Positions 23,266 through 34,661 are shown, counted from the stretch's first letter. The stretch: DNA of 64,000 nucleotides from Prunella strophiata (GCA_036583965.1 JAZBQD010000025.1:13075645-13139644); one strand, 5' to 3'. The notes: generated by a model not told the origin, from the sequence alone. Made by a program: numbers and translations.

Positions 23266-25194
23266 GTTGGTCAAGAGCGTGGGTGAGTGCCAAAGGCAAG
23301 GGTCAGCCAGGTGCTGGACCCTCCTGGTCTCAACGATGGTGTGACCCCAGGATGGGGCCCACGTGGAGCCCACAGGCTGGGCTGAGGATGCCAGGAGAGG
23401 CTGAGGTCATGGGATGGAAAGGTCTGGATGGAGAGGAGAGCTCAGCACAGCACCCACAAAGCTGCCAGTCCAGCACTGCCCTGCACCCACTCTGAGCTCG
23501 CCGGTGGAGCCCGTGAGCTCTGGTGCTGGAAGCAGGGAGGGACAGGAGTGTGCAATGAAGGAGTGTGAGATCTGCCTGCAGGGCTGGCCAGAGCTGCTGG
23601 GCACGGGCACTGGGACAGGCCTCGAGGGGGCTCTGGCAGGAGCACCAGGCTCTGGCAGGGCTTTGTTGAATATTCATCTGTAGGAAATGGTTATTCATGA
23701 GCACAAGGAAGATGATCGTTCTGAATTCCAGCTACTCAGCCCAGCTCCCTGTTTGATGTGGTGAGGCTCTCGCAGTGCATTTGCATTAGAGAAGCATTAC
23801 TACTTCTGATGAGGAGAAGGATTACAGGAGAAATCTGCATAAATTTATTGGTAAATGTCATTTAGCATGTGTCCAAGTGTAATTCATCACAGGGCTGTAG
23901 TGCAGCCCTGTGACTCATACAGGGCTGGGGTTTTTCAATAGACAGATAAATAACCCCTGGGACAAAATTACCTCATTGATATTAAATCACTATAGTTGCA
24001 GGTGAGCACAGCCTGCCTGGGACAAGCTCCTCGGGGAATGCCAGTCCCAGGGGGATGAGTGATGGGAAATGCCAGTCCTGGGGATGCTCCCTGCTCTTCC
24101 TCTGCCTGCTGAGCCTCACCCAGCTCTGCTTGTGTGCCACCAGGCTGCCAGCCCCACAGCCCTCTCCATCTGCAGCCTCCCTGCTCCCTCCCGGCACAGA
24201 GCCGTGCTGAGGACTTATCCCAGCTGCTGCTCCAGCTGCCAGGGACATCCCTGCACTCCTGCCTTCCCTCCTGGCAGCCCCCACAAGCCCAGCCACTGCC
24301 AGGGGCACTGAGGGACCTGCAGCCACCTCCCCGGAGGGGTTTCCTGGCAGCTCAGCAGCCCGGTGCCCGCTGCAGGCTCTGCCGGGGCTCGTTCCACAGC
24401 TGCAGGGCTTGTTGTGCCCGTGATCAGCCCTCCCGAGGGAAGGGCTTGTCCACTGCGTGCTGCCTGGGCTTTGATCTGCTCGCATTTCCCGGTGATGTAA
24501 GGATGTTGTAAGGGTGTTGTAAGGGTGTTGTACGTGGTGGCTCTGACAGGGTGAGGACGTGAGGACTTTCTGACAGCCAGCACCTGCCACAGCGTCTGTG
24601 ACAGCTCAGAGAGGGTCCTGCCAAACCACAGTGTCAGTCCCAGGGCTCAGCTGGGTGTCCTTGTCCACCCCTCAGACACCAGTGCCCATCCCCACAGTCC
24701 CAGTGTGGTTTTAGTCGTGATTCCAGCCTGGCAGAGGTGAAGGTCACTACAGCAGCTTCATGGAATGGGATAAACATGATGGCACTGGGTCTCCTACCCC
24801 ATGCCCTTCTTGCCACCTCTCTCCAGAGGAGGAACGTCCCAGGGGTATTGGGAGAGCAGCTCTAGGCAGGGATTAGGGAGCTGTCTCTCGAGAATCAACC
24901 AGTCATTGGCTTTTTTTATTGAATTTCCCCCAAATGCAACAAGGTACACCCAAACTCCCTGAGCTGGGGAGGAGGGAGCAGGCACACCTGCACCACACCT
25001 GCCCTGTGGCCCTTCCTGAGGAAGCCAGCCTGAGCACTGGCAGCTCCAGCCTGCTCTGAGCTCCAGCCCTGGCAAGGCTGGAGCCTGAACCCAGACCTCA
25101 GTGCCCCAGCCCAGCAGCCTCTCCCTGCTGGGGGATATCCATGTCTGCAGTGATTTCTGCTTTCACTCATCTCTCCAAGCCAGCAAACTCCTGC
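23266..25194. other. Intergenic unique sequence, containing one candidate regulatory island
   Basis: Apart from 23660-23990 (listed separately) this is unique GC-moderate sequence. A short 11-bp direct repeat (gtaagggtgtt) is at 24493-24534. No gene is seen. Confidence 0.4.
23660..23990. promoter_or_regulatory. Candidate conserved non-coding element with octamer
   Basis: AT-rich island containing a perfect octamer in reverse (atttgcat, 23779-23786), the palindrome-like tgaatattca at 23667-23676, ttattcatgagc near 23691 and ttattggtaaatg near 23846. POU-factor binding is an inference. Confidence 0.35.
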
Positions 25195-25325
25195 TCCCTC
25201 CTCACTGCCTGATACGCCTTATCGTCGTGTTAGCAATTAATATTAGCATGGTAGAAATTGCTAATTTGCGATATACAATAATTAGAATTCAATTTAATTG
25301 CTCTCAAACTCTGCATACAAATGTG
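25195..25325. promoter_or_regulatory. Candidate homeodomain-cluster element
   Basis: In about 80 bp there are at least six TAAT/ATTA cores: gcaattaatattagc near 25233, gctaatttgc near 25260, aataattag near 25277 and tttaattgc near 25293. The base composition is sharply different from the GC-rich flanks. Confidence 0.35.
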
Positions 25326-25800
25326 GCTTGCACTCCCTGGGTTAGGGAGAACAACAGAGGAGGAGAACACCATCCCTGGTGACACGGGTGAGGCCAGCAC
25401 AGCAGGGTGTCCCACCCTGTGGGTGGGTGGAAATCTGGGAACAGCAGAGCAGCGTTCTGGGCTGAGCTCACTCCAGGGTGGGTGCTGTGGGAGTGCAGGT
25501 GGGCTGGATCAGGGCAGGCAGCACCCCCTGCTCACCTGTGCCTCATTGCAGGAGAGGATGGGGCCTTTCCTCCTGCTCCTGGGGCTTAGGTGAGGTTGGG
25601 AACAAGGATGCTGCTTCTGGAAACAGCAGAGACTTCATTAATCCCTGCAGGTACAAAAAGGAAATAAAAGAGAGGGAATCAAAGAAGCTTTCCCAGGGGT
25701 TGATGCCCCTCAGACCCACAGTGGGCTCTGCCTTGCAGGCTGAGATGGCAGTGGGTGCAGCAGAGGGTGAGGGCATGGCCAGGAAAGAGCAGAGGCAAAA
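25326..25800. other. Intergenic unique sequence left of the 19/20-bp array
   Basis: No gene or transposon is recognised. Confidence 0.4.
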
Positions 25801-27247
25801 GGGGAGCACACCCCGGAGATGGGGAGCACACCCCAGAGATGGGGAGCACACCCCGGAGATGAGGAACACATCCCAGAGATGAGGAACACATCCCAGAGAT
25901 GGGGAGCACACCCCAGAGATGAGGAACACATCCCAGAGATGAGAGCACATCCCAGAGATGGGGAGCACACCCCAGAGATGGGGAGCACACCCCGGAGATG
26001 GGGAGCACACCCCGGAGATGAGGAACACACCCCGGAGATGGGGAGCACATCCCAGAGATGAGGAACACATCCCAGAGATGAGAGCACACCCCGGAGATGA
26101 GGAACACACCCCGGAGATGGGGAGCACATCCCAGAGATGAGGAACACATCCCAGAGATGAGAGCACACCCCAGAGATGGGAGCACACCCCAGAGATGGGG
26201 AGCACACCCCAGAGATGAGGAACACACCCCGGAGATGGGGAGCACATCCCAGAGATGAGGAACACACCCCAGAGATGGGGAGCACACCCCAGAGATGAGA
26301 GCACACCCCAGAGATGAGAGCACACCCTGGAGATGGGGAGCACACCCCAGAGATGGGGAGCACACCCCGGAGATGAGAGCACACCCCGGAGATGAGAGCA
26401 CACCCCAGAGATGGGGAGCACATCCCAGAGATGGGGAGCACACCCCAGAGATGGGGAGCACACCCCGGAGATGAGAGCACACCTGGAGATGGGAGCACAC
26501 CCCAGAGATGAGAGCACACCCCGGAGATGAGAGCACACCCCGGAGATGAGAGCACACCCCAGAGATGGGGAGCACATCCCAGAGATGGGGAGCACACCCC
26601 GGAGATGAGAGCACACCCCAGAGATGGGGAGCACACCCCGGAGATGGGGAGCACACCCCGGAGATGGGGAGCACACCCCGGAGATGGGGAGCACACCCCG
26701 GAGATGGGGAGCACATCCAGAGATGGGGAACACACCCCAGAGATGAGAGCACACCCCGGAGATGAGAGCACACCCCGGAGATGGGGAGCACATCCCAGAG
26801 ATGAGAACACATCCCAGAGATGGGGAGCACACCCCAGAGATGAGAGCACATCCCAGAGATGGGGAACACATCCCAGAGATGGGGAGCACACCCCGGAGAT
26901 GGGGAGCACACCCCGGAGATGGGGAGCACACCCCAGAGATGAGGAACACATCCCAGAGATGGGGAAGCACACCCCGGAGATGGGAGCACACCCCGGAGAT
27001 GGGGAACACATCCCAGAGATGAGGAACACATCCCAGAGATGGGGAGCACATCCCAGAGATGGGGAGCACACCCCGGAGATGGGGAGCACACCCCGGAGAT
27101 GAGAGCACACCCCAGAGATGGGGAGCACACCCCAGAGATGAGGAGCACACCCCAGAGATGAGAGCACACCCCAGAGATGGGGAGCACACCCCAGAGATGG
27201 GGAGCACACCCCAGAGATGGGGAGCACACCCCAGAGATGGGGAGCAC
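25801..27247. repeat. 1.45-kb minisatellite of 19/20-bp units, about 73 copies
   Basis: The basic unit is ggggagcacaccccagagat (20 bp). Variants are the 20-bp gaggaacacatcccagagat and the 19-bp gagagcacaccccagagat, plus c/t and a/g changes at fixed positions. Because 19- and 20-bp units are mixed, the frames keep shifting, which yields long but meaningless open frames on both strands. Confidence 0.97.
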
Positions 27248-28907
27248 TGGAAAGGCTCCAGGTAAGGGGAGGTACCAGCACACACGAGCCCAGTGTGATG
27301 GTGTGGCTCACGTTGGTCCTGGGTATGCCACAGGGAAATGCCAAAGCAATTCTCAGAGAGGAAGTTTTCCCTGCACAGCACCAGTCAGACCAGTAACATC
27401 CTGGGGCCAGTGCTGGTATCTCTGCTCCCAGCAAGGCTGAGATGCTGCAGAGTCCTGGCAGGAGCTGTGAGAGCTGCTTGAGGGCTGGAAATCTGCCATG
27501 GGATGAAAGATTAAAGAGGTGAGTCAAGGGGGTGAAAGATCACTCAATTGTGGTCTCCAGTTGCTATGAGGGAAGTTTCTGGTGATGGATGGCACAAGCA
27601 GTTGTGTAACTGAGAGACTGAAGCTGGGATAAAACAGATTTTAACAAAGGGAGAAATTAAAGTAGCAACAGATGCATAGAAGGTGTTAGAATGAAGGACA
27701 CCAGTGATGCTGGTCTCAGCTCTCCCTTGCTGAGGGAGGTGTACCAGGCACAAGAGGGTCCTGCTGGTCCTGCTGCTGGGGATGCAGAGCTGTGCTGGGG
27801 AAGGGAGGAGGTCCCAGGGCCTTGGAGGAGAGGAGGAACAGGCAGTGTTCACCCACAGGGTGAATGGTTCTGGGAAGGCAGGAGCACCCAAGGGTGCTGA
27901 GCAGGAGTGGCTGAGGGCCCTGGCTCTGGGGAGGCTGGCTCCCAAGGTGACACGGAGCTGGCATGACAAGCCACCCCACAAGTGTGTCCTGGAGTGCTCC
28001 CACCACAACCTCAGCTCACACGGATTTATTCCTGCTCTGAGGAGCAGGCAGAGGCAGCAGTACCTGCCTGGAGAGAGCTGGATGGGGCCGTTATCTCCAA
28101 GGGATTAACGGCTGCTGTGACTCACAGCGAGGATGACTCAAAGACAGACAGGATCCAGGGATAAAGTCAAGCACGGTCCCATCAGCAGCCAATTCCACAA
28201 AGTCAGCAGCGTCTGCTGAGCGATTAGTGCAGCCACGCAGGGAGCTGCAGAGCAGCAGTGCTCGGCTCTGGCCCTCCCTCCCTCCCTCCCCTGATCCTCG
28301 GCATCTGCAGCCGGTGATAGCTGCTGTGTGCAGCCAGCCGGGCACGGCCAGCCTGGGAGGGAGGGCTCCAGGGGACAGCGAGAAGGGCCCTTTGATCCCT
28401 CCAATTAATTCTGGTTTGGAACGTATTGAGGAGTTAGGAATGAGGAGGGAAGCTGGGGCGGCTTTGATGTGTGTGAGTGGATGGATGCAGGCAGGAGGCT
28501 GCAGAGGGCAGAGATTGGGGAAGCACGAAAGGCTGCAGGCAAGGAGCTGGGGTGGAAGGGGTGAGAGTGCTGATGGGGATGGACACACTGGTGCTGCCCC
28601 AGGAGCTGGTGGCACTGGGAGCAGCGCAGAGCTGCCCAGTGCCCGGCCAGTGGTGCCCAGAGGTGTTTGCTCTCTGCAGAGGGCTCGGGCACCACAGCAC
28701 AGCCCGGGCTGCTCCGTGCCCGTGGAGCCTCTGGGGCTGCTGAGCCAGGGCACTGGCACCAGCCACGTGTCTGGGGCTCTGCTGGGCATGAACCATTGCT
28801 GATTTTGCTACTGGGCATCACTGAGTTGTATGTCCATGACTGGACATTTCCTGCCCTTCTGAACAGAGACAACCACCCAAAACAGGCACCAGAGCTTTTT
28901 TAGCTGT
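27248..28907. other. Intergenic unique sequence
   Basis: GC-moderate sequence without a recognised exon, RNA gene or repeat. A short run of ccctccctccctcc is near 28269. Confidence 0.4.
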
Positions 28908-29190
28908 AAGGTTGTTCAGCCTGGAGAAGAGAAGGCTCTGAGGTCTCCTCAGAGCCCCTTTCTGTGCCTAAGGGACTCCAAGAGAGCTGAAAAAGGCTTT
29001 TTTACATGACAAGGGGGAATAGCTCCAAACTGTTAGGTTAGATATCAGGAAAAAATTCCTCCCTGGTAGGGTGGGGAAGCCTGGCACAGGGTGCTCAGAG
29101 CAGCTGTGGCTGCCCCTGGATCCCTGGCAGTGTCCCAGGCCAGCAGCCTGGCACAGTGGAAGGTGCCCCTGCCCGGGGCAGGAGCCGCCG
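28908..29190 (+). mobile_element. Longest CR1 fragment in the window, plus orientation
   Basis: Extends farther 5' than the other copies: ttgttcagcctggagaagag, aaggctctgaggtctcctca, ttaggttagatatcagg, then ggcacagggtgctcagagca and ggatccctggcagtgtccca. The 3' terminus is lost. Confidence 0.9.
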
Positions 29191-30859
29191 CCGCCGGTCC
29201 CTATCCCGGTGCTCAAATGACCTCTAGTGGCAGGCGGGGACGGGGGCGGCGGGTTCGCTTTCCTTGGAAAAAAAACCCCTAAGCTAAAATAAAAAGCAAA
29301 TTGCGCCGGACTCCTTCTCTCCCAAGATAGCAACGGTCAGTTAATTTTCTCTTTTCTTTCGCCAAGCAGTTTAATTAGCGACTCGAAATTCATCAGGCAA
29401 GGTCACCCTGGTGCTGTGACACCGAGGGGGATCAGGCTGGGAGGTGATGCCCGCAGGGTCGGTGCCTGTGAGATAACGAGCCGGCTCTTCCCAGAGCCTC
29501 TGGGTTCCCGGGAGAAGGGAGGGCTCCTCTCCTCGTGCCCACCAGCAGCGTAATCCCCTTCTGTGCCCACCATTCGGGCACAGGGAGTGGCAGGAGAGGG
29601 GACTCTGTGGGCTCTGCTCCCAGCCCTCCCTGCCAGGCACAGGGCTCCATGGGCAGTGCCAGACCAGAGCTGGGCTCATCTCCTGGCATCCTCGGGGGGT
29701 GGAAGCAAAGGAAAGCCCTCTGCAGAGGAGATCTTGCTCTAATTTGGGGTCACCACCCAGGGAGGGCACTGGCCCCGAGAGGATGGGTTCACTGTGGGGT
29801 GCTGGATCCTCAGGTGGGAGCAGCCCTGCTCTGGCACGGGCTCCCTGGGGACACTGCTGGAGCTCTCTGGATGCCTTTTAGGGCTGCTGAGTAAATTAGC
29901 TCTGATTATCATGGAAGCAGTTCCTTTGACTCTGATAGTAACTCTTGTGCTGTTCATGCAGGGAGGAGTTTGTCCTGCTTTACCTCTCCTGATTCATTCT
30001 GTGATGAGGAACGAGCTCTCATCTTCTTTCTGACTCATTGATAAGGAAAATCTTCTCCTCGGTGCAGAGGGTATTAAAGTCAGGCTGCAGTGGGGCTGTC
30101 CAAGGCTGGGACCCTCTGAAAACGGGGTCAGCACCTTCCAGCAGCCCACACAGGAGAGCAGGGTCAGTGAGGTGCTGCAGGGTGTAAGCAAGGCCAAGGA
30201 GGGAGCAGCCCTGGACGCTGGGTAATTACAGACTGGGTTGGCTTGTTTGCTTCCTTGTTTGTTCCTTACCTGTGACCTAAAAGCAGGTTTCTGGATTTGT
30301 TTCAGTGTTCCAGCACAACTCTTTCAGTGTCCCTCAGTTCAGAGTTCCTTGAGCCTCAGGGAGCTGGCAAACATTCAAAGGCATCAGTCACTCTTAGCTA
30401 AAGCTTAGCTTTAGCCAGTGCCTGCCCAGGGCAGCTGGGGTGGATGATGACACCAGGCTGGGGCTGAGGGAGCAGTGTGGCTGTTCCAGCAGAACTGGCC
30501 CCTGGGCTCAGCCTGGGCAGGTCCTCAGCTGGGCTGGGACCTTGGGCCACCCAACCCCCAGTGCTCAGAGCAAGGTGAGCTCCTCTCCTCGTGCAGAGCT
30601 CCCAGCTAAAATCACAGGAGGAAAACAAGCAGAGTCATTGCTGCTGACAGAACAAACTGGAGAAGGAAATGCAATTCCACACCCTGCCACCTTGTCAGCC
30701 TGCTTGTCCAGGAGACCTGCCCGTGTGGCTGGGAAGGTGCCAGACCTGATTTGTCCTGCTAGGCTTTGGAGTTTTGTTTGTTCAGTTGTACAACAGGGAC
30801 AATTCAGTGCCAGCCTCAGTCCAAGGCCTGAGAATGAATGTCACAGCCTTAGATGGGCT
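29191..30859. other. Intergenic unique sequence with AT-rich islands
   Basis: 29255-29410 and 29885-30060 are AT-rich unique islands. A CTCF-like word on the minus strand (ccactagaggtc) is at 29220-29231. No gene is seen. Confidence 0.4.
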
Positions 30860-31113
30860 GAGGGCAGGGTTCATGGGATTTTGGGAAGGAATTGTTCCCT
30901 GGGAGGGTGGGCAGGCCCTGGCACAGGGTGCCCAGAGCAGCTGGGGCTGCCCCTGGATCCCTGGCAGTGCCCAAGGCCAGGCTGGACATTGGGGCTGGGA
31001 GCAGCCTGGGCACAGTGGGAGGTGTCCCTGCCATGGCAGGGGTGGCACTGGATGAGTTTTAAGGTCCTTTCCCAACCCAAGCATCCTATTATTCTATGAT
31101 TCTACAATTCAAG
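30860..31113 (+). mobile_element. CR1 3'-end fragment with intact terminus, plus orientation
   Basis: Sense-order CR1 words ending in the short terminal repeat typical of CR1 (attattctatgattctac, 31088-31105). It is the only copy in the window with a clear terminal repeat. Confidence 0.9.
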
Positions 31114-31761
31114 CACTTGTGTATTTGAGAATTAAAGCAGCAAAGACCAAAGCTCAGCTGAAGGTGCTCTGAGAAGCAGAACTGTGCTCAGATAAAACTG
31201 CTCATAGATCAGCAAAGTACTAAATGAGATGAAGTTCCCACACAGCTCCCAATAACCCATCATGGTAAACCCTGACACTCCATGTTACACCAAATAGTTT
31301 CTGTTTATTGCTCTTTCTTTTAACTAATGCGTGAGCATGACCTAAAAAGTGCCAACACTTTTTCTGTTGTTTTGCAGAACTTAGAGAACAGTTTACTGCT
31401 GAATGTATTTGAAGTGAAAGAGTTCAAAGTTTCAGAACTAATTTAAAGCTACAAGAACAGTCCTGGTGCCCACAGGTGTGCAGAGACCACCAAGCTTCAA
31501 CACTGCTCCAGTGTTTAATGGCTTTCAGAGTAACCCAGCCCCTCTGAAAGCCACGGGGTATTTCCTTGCCTCATCAGGAAGTTCACGTTTTGTTTTTCAA
31601 AGTTGTGAATGTGGGTGGCTGAGAACACTTGATGTGACCTGAGCATTTCTGTCACATCCAGGAAACAACCTGGAACAGGCACATCAGGCCTCTCCTTTGG
31701 GCCTGACAGGTTTGTCCAGGGCATGGCAGCATTCCCTGAATCAGGAGCCGGTGACACATCC
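31114..31761. other. Intergenic AT-rich unique sequence
   Basis: Nothing recognisable apart from A/T-rich composition. Confidence 0.4.
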
Positions 31762-31913
31762 TGGAGTCATGGAATGCTTTGGGTGGGAAGGGACCTGAAA
31801 GGACATCCACCCCCTGCCATGGCAGGGACACCTTCCACTGCCCCAGAATCATCCAAGCCCTGTCCAGCCTGGCCTTGGGCACTGCCAGGGATCCAGGGGC
31901 AGCCACAGCCCCT
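31762..31913 (-). mobile_element. CR1 3'-end fragment, minus orientation
   Basis: ggagtcatggaatgctttgg, ctgccatggcagggacacct, ctgccagggatccaggggca. The right end passes directly into the (TGTCCC)n block. Confidence 0.85.
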
Positions 31914-32193
31914 GTCCGGCCCTGTCCCACGCCCCTGTTTGTCTGTCCCATGCCCCTGTCTCTCCGTGTCCCAAACCCCTGTCTGTCTGTGTCCCACACC
32001 CCTGTCCAGCTGTGTCCCACACCCCTGTCCCCACACCCCTGTCCCTGTCCCACACCCCTGTCCCTGTCCCTCACCCCTGTCCCTGTCCCTGTCCCACACC
32101 CCTGTCCCTGTCCCTCACCCCTGTCCCTGTCCCTGTCCCTCACCCCTGTCCCTGTCCCTGTCCCTGTCCCTCACCCCTGTCCCTGTCCCACAC

Positions 32194-32232
<39 letters not shown>

Positions 32233-32530
32233 ACACCCCTGTCCCTGTCCCTGTCCCACACCCCTGTCCCTGTCCCTGTCCCTGTCCCACACCCCTGTCC
32301 CTGTCCCTGTCCCACACCCCTGTCCCTGTCCCACACCCCTGTCCCTGTCCCACACCCCTGTCCCTGTCCCACACCCCTGTCCCTGTCCCTCACCCCTGTC
32401 CCTGTCCCTCACCCCTGTCCCTGTCCCTGTCCCTGTCCCACACCCCTGTCCCTGTCCCTGTCCCACACCCCTGTCCCTGTCCCTGTCCCTGTCCCTCACC
32501 CCTGTCCCTGTCCCTGTCCCTGTCCCTCAC

Positions 32531-32563
<33 letters not shown>

Positions 32564-32769
32564 ACACCCCTGTCCCTGTCCCTGTCCCTCACCCCTGTCC
32601 CTGTCCCTGTCCCTGTCCCACACCCCTGTCCCTGTCCCACCCCTGTCCCTGTCCCCATCTCCCCTGTCCCTGTCCCCCTGTCCCTGTCCCTGTCCCTGTC
32701 CCTCTCCCCTGTCCCTGTCCCTCACCCCTGTCCCTGTCCCACACCCCTGTCCCTGTCCCTGTCCCTCAC

Positions 32770-32809
<40 letters not shown>

Positions 32810-32812
32810 CAC

Positions 32813-32858
<46 letters not shown>

Positions 32859-32861
32859 CAC

Positions 32862-32895
<34 letters not shown>

Positions 32896-33500
32896 CACCC
32901 CTGTCCCTGTCCCTGTCCCACACCCCTGTCCCTGTCCCTGTCCCACACCCCTGTCCCTGTCCCTGTCCCTGTCCCACACCCCTGTCCCTGTCCCTGTCCC
33001 TGTCCCACACCCCTGTCCCTGTCCCTGTCCCTGTCCCACACCCCTGTCCCTGTCCCTGTCCCTGTCCCACACCCCTGTCCCTGTCCCTCACCCCTGTCCC
33101 TGTCCCTCACCCCTGTCCCTGTCCCTGTCCCTGTCACACACCCCGTCCCTGTCCCACACCCCTGTCCCTGTCCCTCACCCCTGTCCCTGTCCCTCACCCC
33201 TGTCCCTGTCCCTGTCCCTCACCCCTGTCCCTGTCCCTCACCCCTGTCCCTGTCCCTCACCCCTGTCCCTGTCCCTCACCCCTGTCCCTGTCCCTCACCC
33301 CTGTCCCTGTCCCTGTCCCTCACCCCTGTCCCTGTCCCTCACCCCTGTCCCTCACCCCTGTCCCTGTCCCTCACCCCTGTCCCTGTCCCTGTCCCTCACC
33401 CCTGTCCGTGTCCCTGTCCCTCACCCCTGTCCTGTCCCTCACCCCTGTCCCTGTCCCTCACCCCTGTCCCTGTCCCTCACCCCTGTCCCTGTCCCTGACC
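31914..33500. repeat. (TGTCCC)n block, 1.6 kb
   Basis: Hexanucleotide array (ccctgt) with regular insertions of cacacc or tcacc. On the minus strand it reads (GGGACA)n, that is G3N3 runs. The open frames rich in PVPVPHPCPCP or DRDRGVGQGQ are artefacts. It ends about 0.45 kb upstream of the RBBP6 CpG island. Confidence 0.97.
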
Positions 33501-33929
33501 GCAGCCGTGCCTCACAGCCCAGCCCTGTCAGGCCCTTTGTTCCGAGGTGTCCCGGGGAGCAGCCCGGCGGGTTCTGCTGGCGCCCGATCCCCCTCAGGGA
33601 TCAGGGAGCACAAGCTTACACTAAAACTTTACATGACAAGAGTTTATTCCAAGGCTTCACTATTTTTATTTGAAAAACTAACTTGTCTTTGCATTGATGT
33701 CCTTGAGACAGCCATGCGGCAGCTGGTGGGCAAAAGGTGTAGAGATTTGCCAACTAGACAGTAAATATTTGTAAAGTGGAAGACCGCTGTTAGTAAGTTT
33801 CAGTAGGCGGGTTGAACACGACAGCAGTGCTTGAGTTGCGACAGGCAGGGTTTTAGCAGGGCGCGATGGCGGCAGGAAGCCCAGAGGCGGCGGGGGACCC
33901 TTTAGGGCTATAAAGTCAATAATAATTCA
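33501..33929. other. Sequence upstream of the RBBP6 CpG island
   Basis: Unique sequence with two minus-strand AATAAA signals (33643-33648 and 33665-33670) and, on +, tataaa at 33909-33914 and gatggcggc at 33865-33873 (YY1-like). It could be the 3' end of a short divergent transcript from the RBBP6 promoter (see findings). Confidence 0.4.
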
Positions 33930-34661
33930 CCTCAGGCCGCTCCTCTCCCTTCCCGCGCCTCCGTGAGGGGAGCCGCTCCGCTAGGGGGAGCTCGGGACAG
34001 GGGGCGGGGCCGCCGCGCCCACGTGACCTCGCGTCACGCGCGGCGCCGGGTCACGTGCGGCGTGGTGGACGCGCTTCATCTGCGCATGCTCACGCGGCCC
34101 GTGCGGTGTCGGCCGGGAAACCCCTCGGCGCAGCGCTGAGGGCAGGGGCGGCCGCGGGAGCCGCCATCGGGGCCGCGCGGGCCGGACCGGGCCGGACCGG
34201 GCCGGACCGGGCCGAGCCGGGCCGATCCTGAGGCGAGCGGGGCGGCGCCGGCCCGAGCGGGCCCGAGCCCGAACCCGAACCCAGCGGGGCCGGGCACAGC
34301 CGAGCGGGGCCGAGTCCTAGTCGAGCCCAAACCAAGCGAGGCCGAGCCCGAGCCGAGCCCGAACCGACCGGGGCCCGGCCCGGGTCGAGCGGGGCCAAGA
34401 GCAGGAGCCGGGCGGGCGCACCGCGCTCGCCGAGGGCCGCGGTCGTTGCGGGGCGGGGGCCGCGGGCTCGCCACGATGGAGACCTGAGGCCTCCCCAGCC
34501 CCGAGCCCGAGGCCGCGGCCCGGCCATGGCGCAGCGCCGCGGGCTCTGAGCGCCGCTCGCCGCCCCAGCGCCGCCGCCCCGGCCCCCGCGGGCCCTGCCC
34601 GGCCCCCGCGGGCCCTGCCCGACCCCCGCCGCGCCAGAGCGGGCGCCGCCCGCGCCCCGCC
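33930..34661 (+). promoter_or_regulatory. RBBP6: RBBP6 CpG-island promoter and 5' UTR
   Basis: This very GC- and CpG-rich block leads straight into the RBBP6 start codon. It has two CACGTG E-boxes (34020-34025 and 34052-34057), both in a (g/c)tcacgtg-like context, and an NRF1-like tgcgcatgc at 34081-34089. A YY1-like ccgccatc is at 34161-34168. There is no clear TATA box close to the likely start. A degenerate gccggaccgg / gagcc repeat (34176-34400) fills much of the presumed 5' UTR. The transcription start is not determinable here. Confidence 0.75.
34176..34400. repeat. GC-rich degenerate tandem repeat in the RBBP6 5' UTR region
   Basis: Starts with three perfect gccggaccgg units (about 34181-34210), then decays into gagccc/gaaccc/cgagcgggg variants. 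A separate 20-bp duplication (gcccccgcgggccctgcccg) lies at 34580-34619. Confidence 0.8.

Noticed and set aside
25543..27527. Open frames of about 530-610 codons on the minus strand (repeats of CSPSLGCAPHL)
   Set aside because: Frames through a 19/20-bp minisatellite; unit length, not coding constraint, keeps them open.
31723..33764. Open frames of about 550-660 codons on + (PVPVPHPCPCP)
   Set aside because: Hexanucleotide repeat translation, periodic in two codons.
33600..33780. Telomerase RNA, RNase P RNA or a snoRNA near the RBBP6 promoter
   Set aside because: No template, P4-like or C/D or H/ACA box arrangement could be made out.
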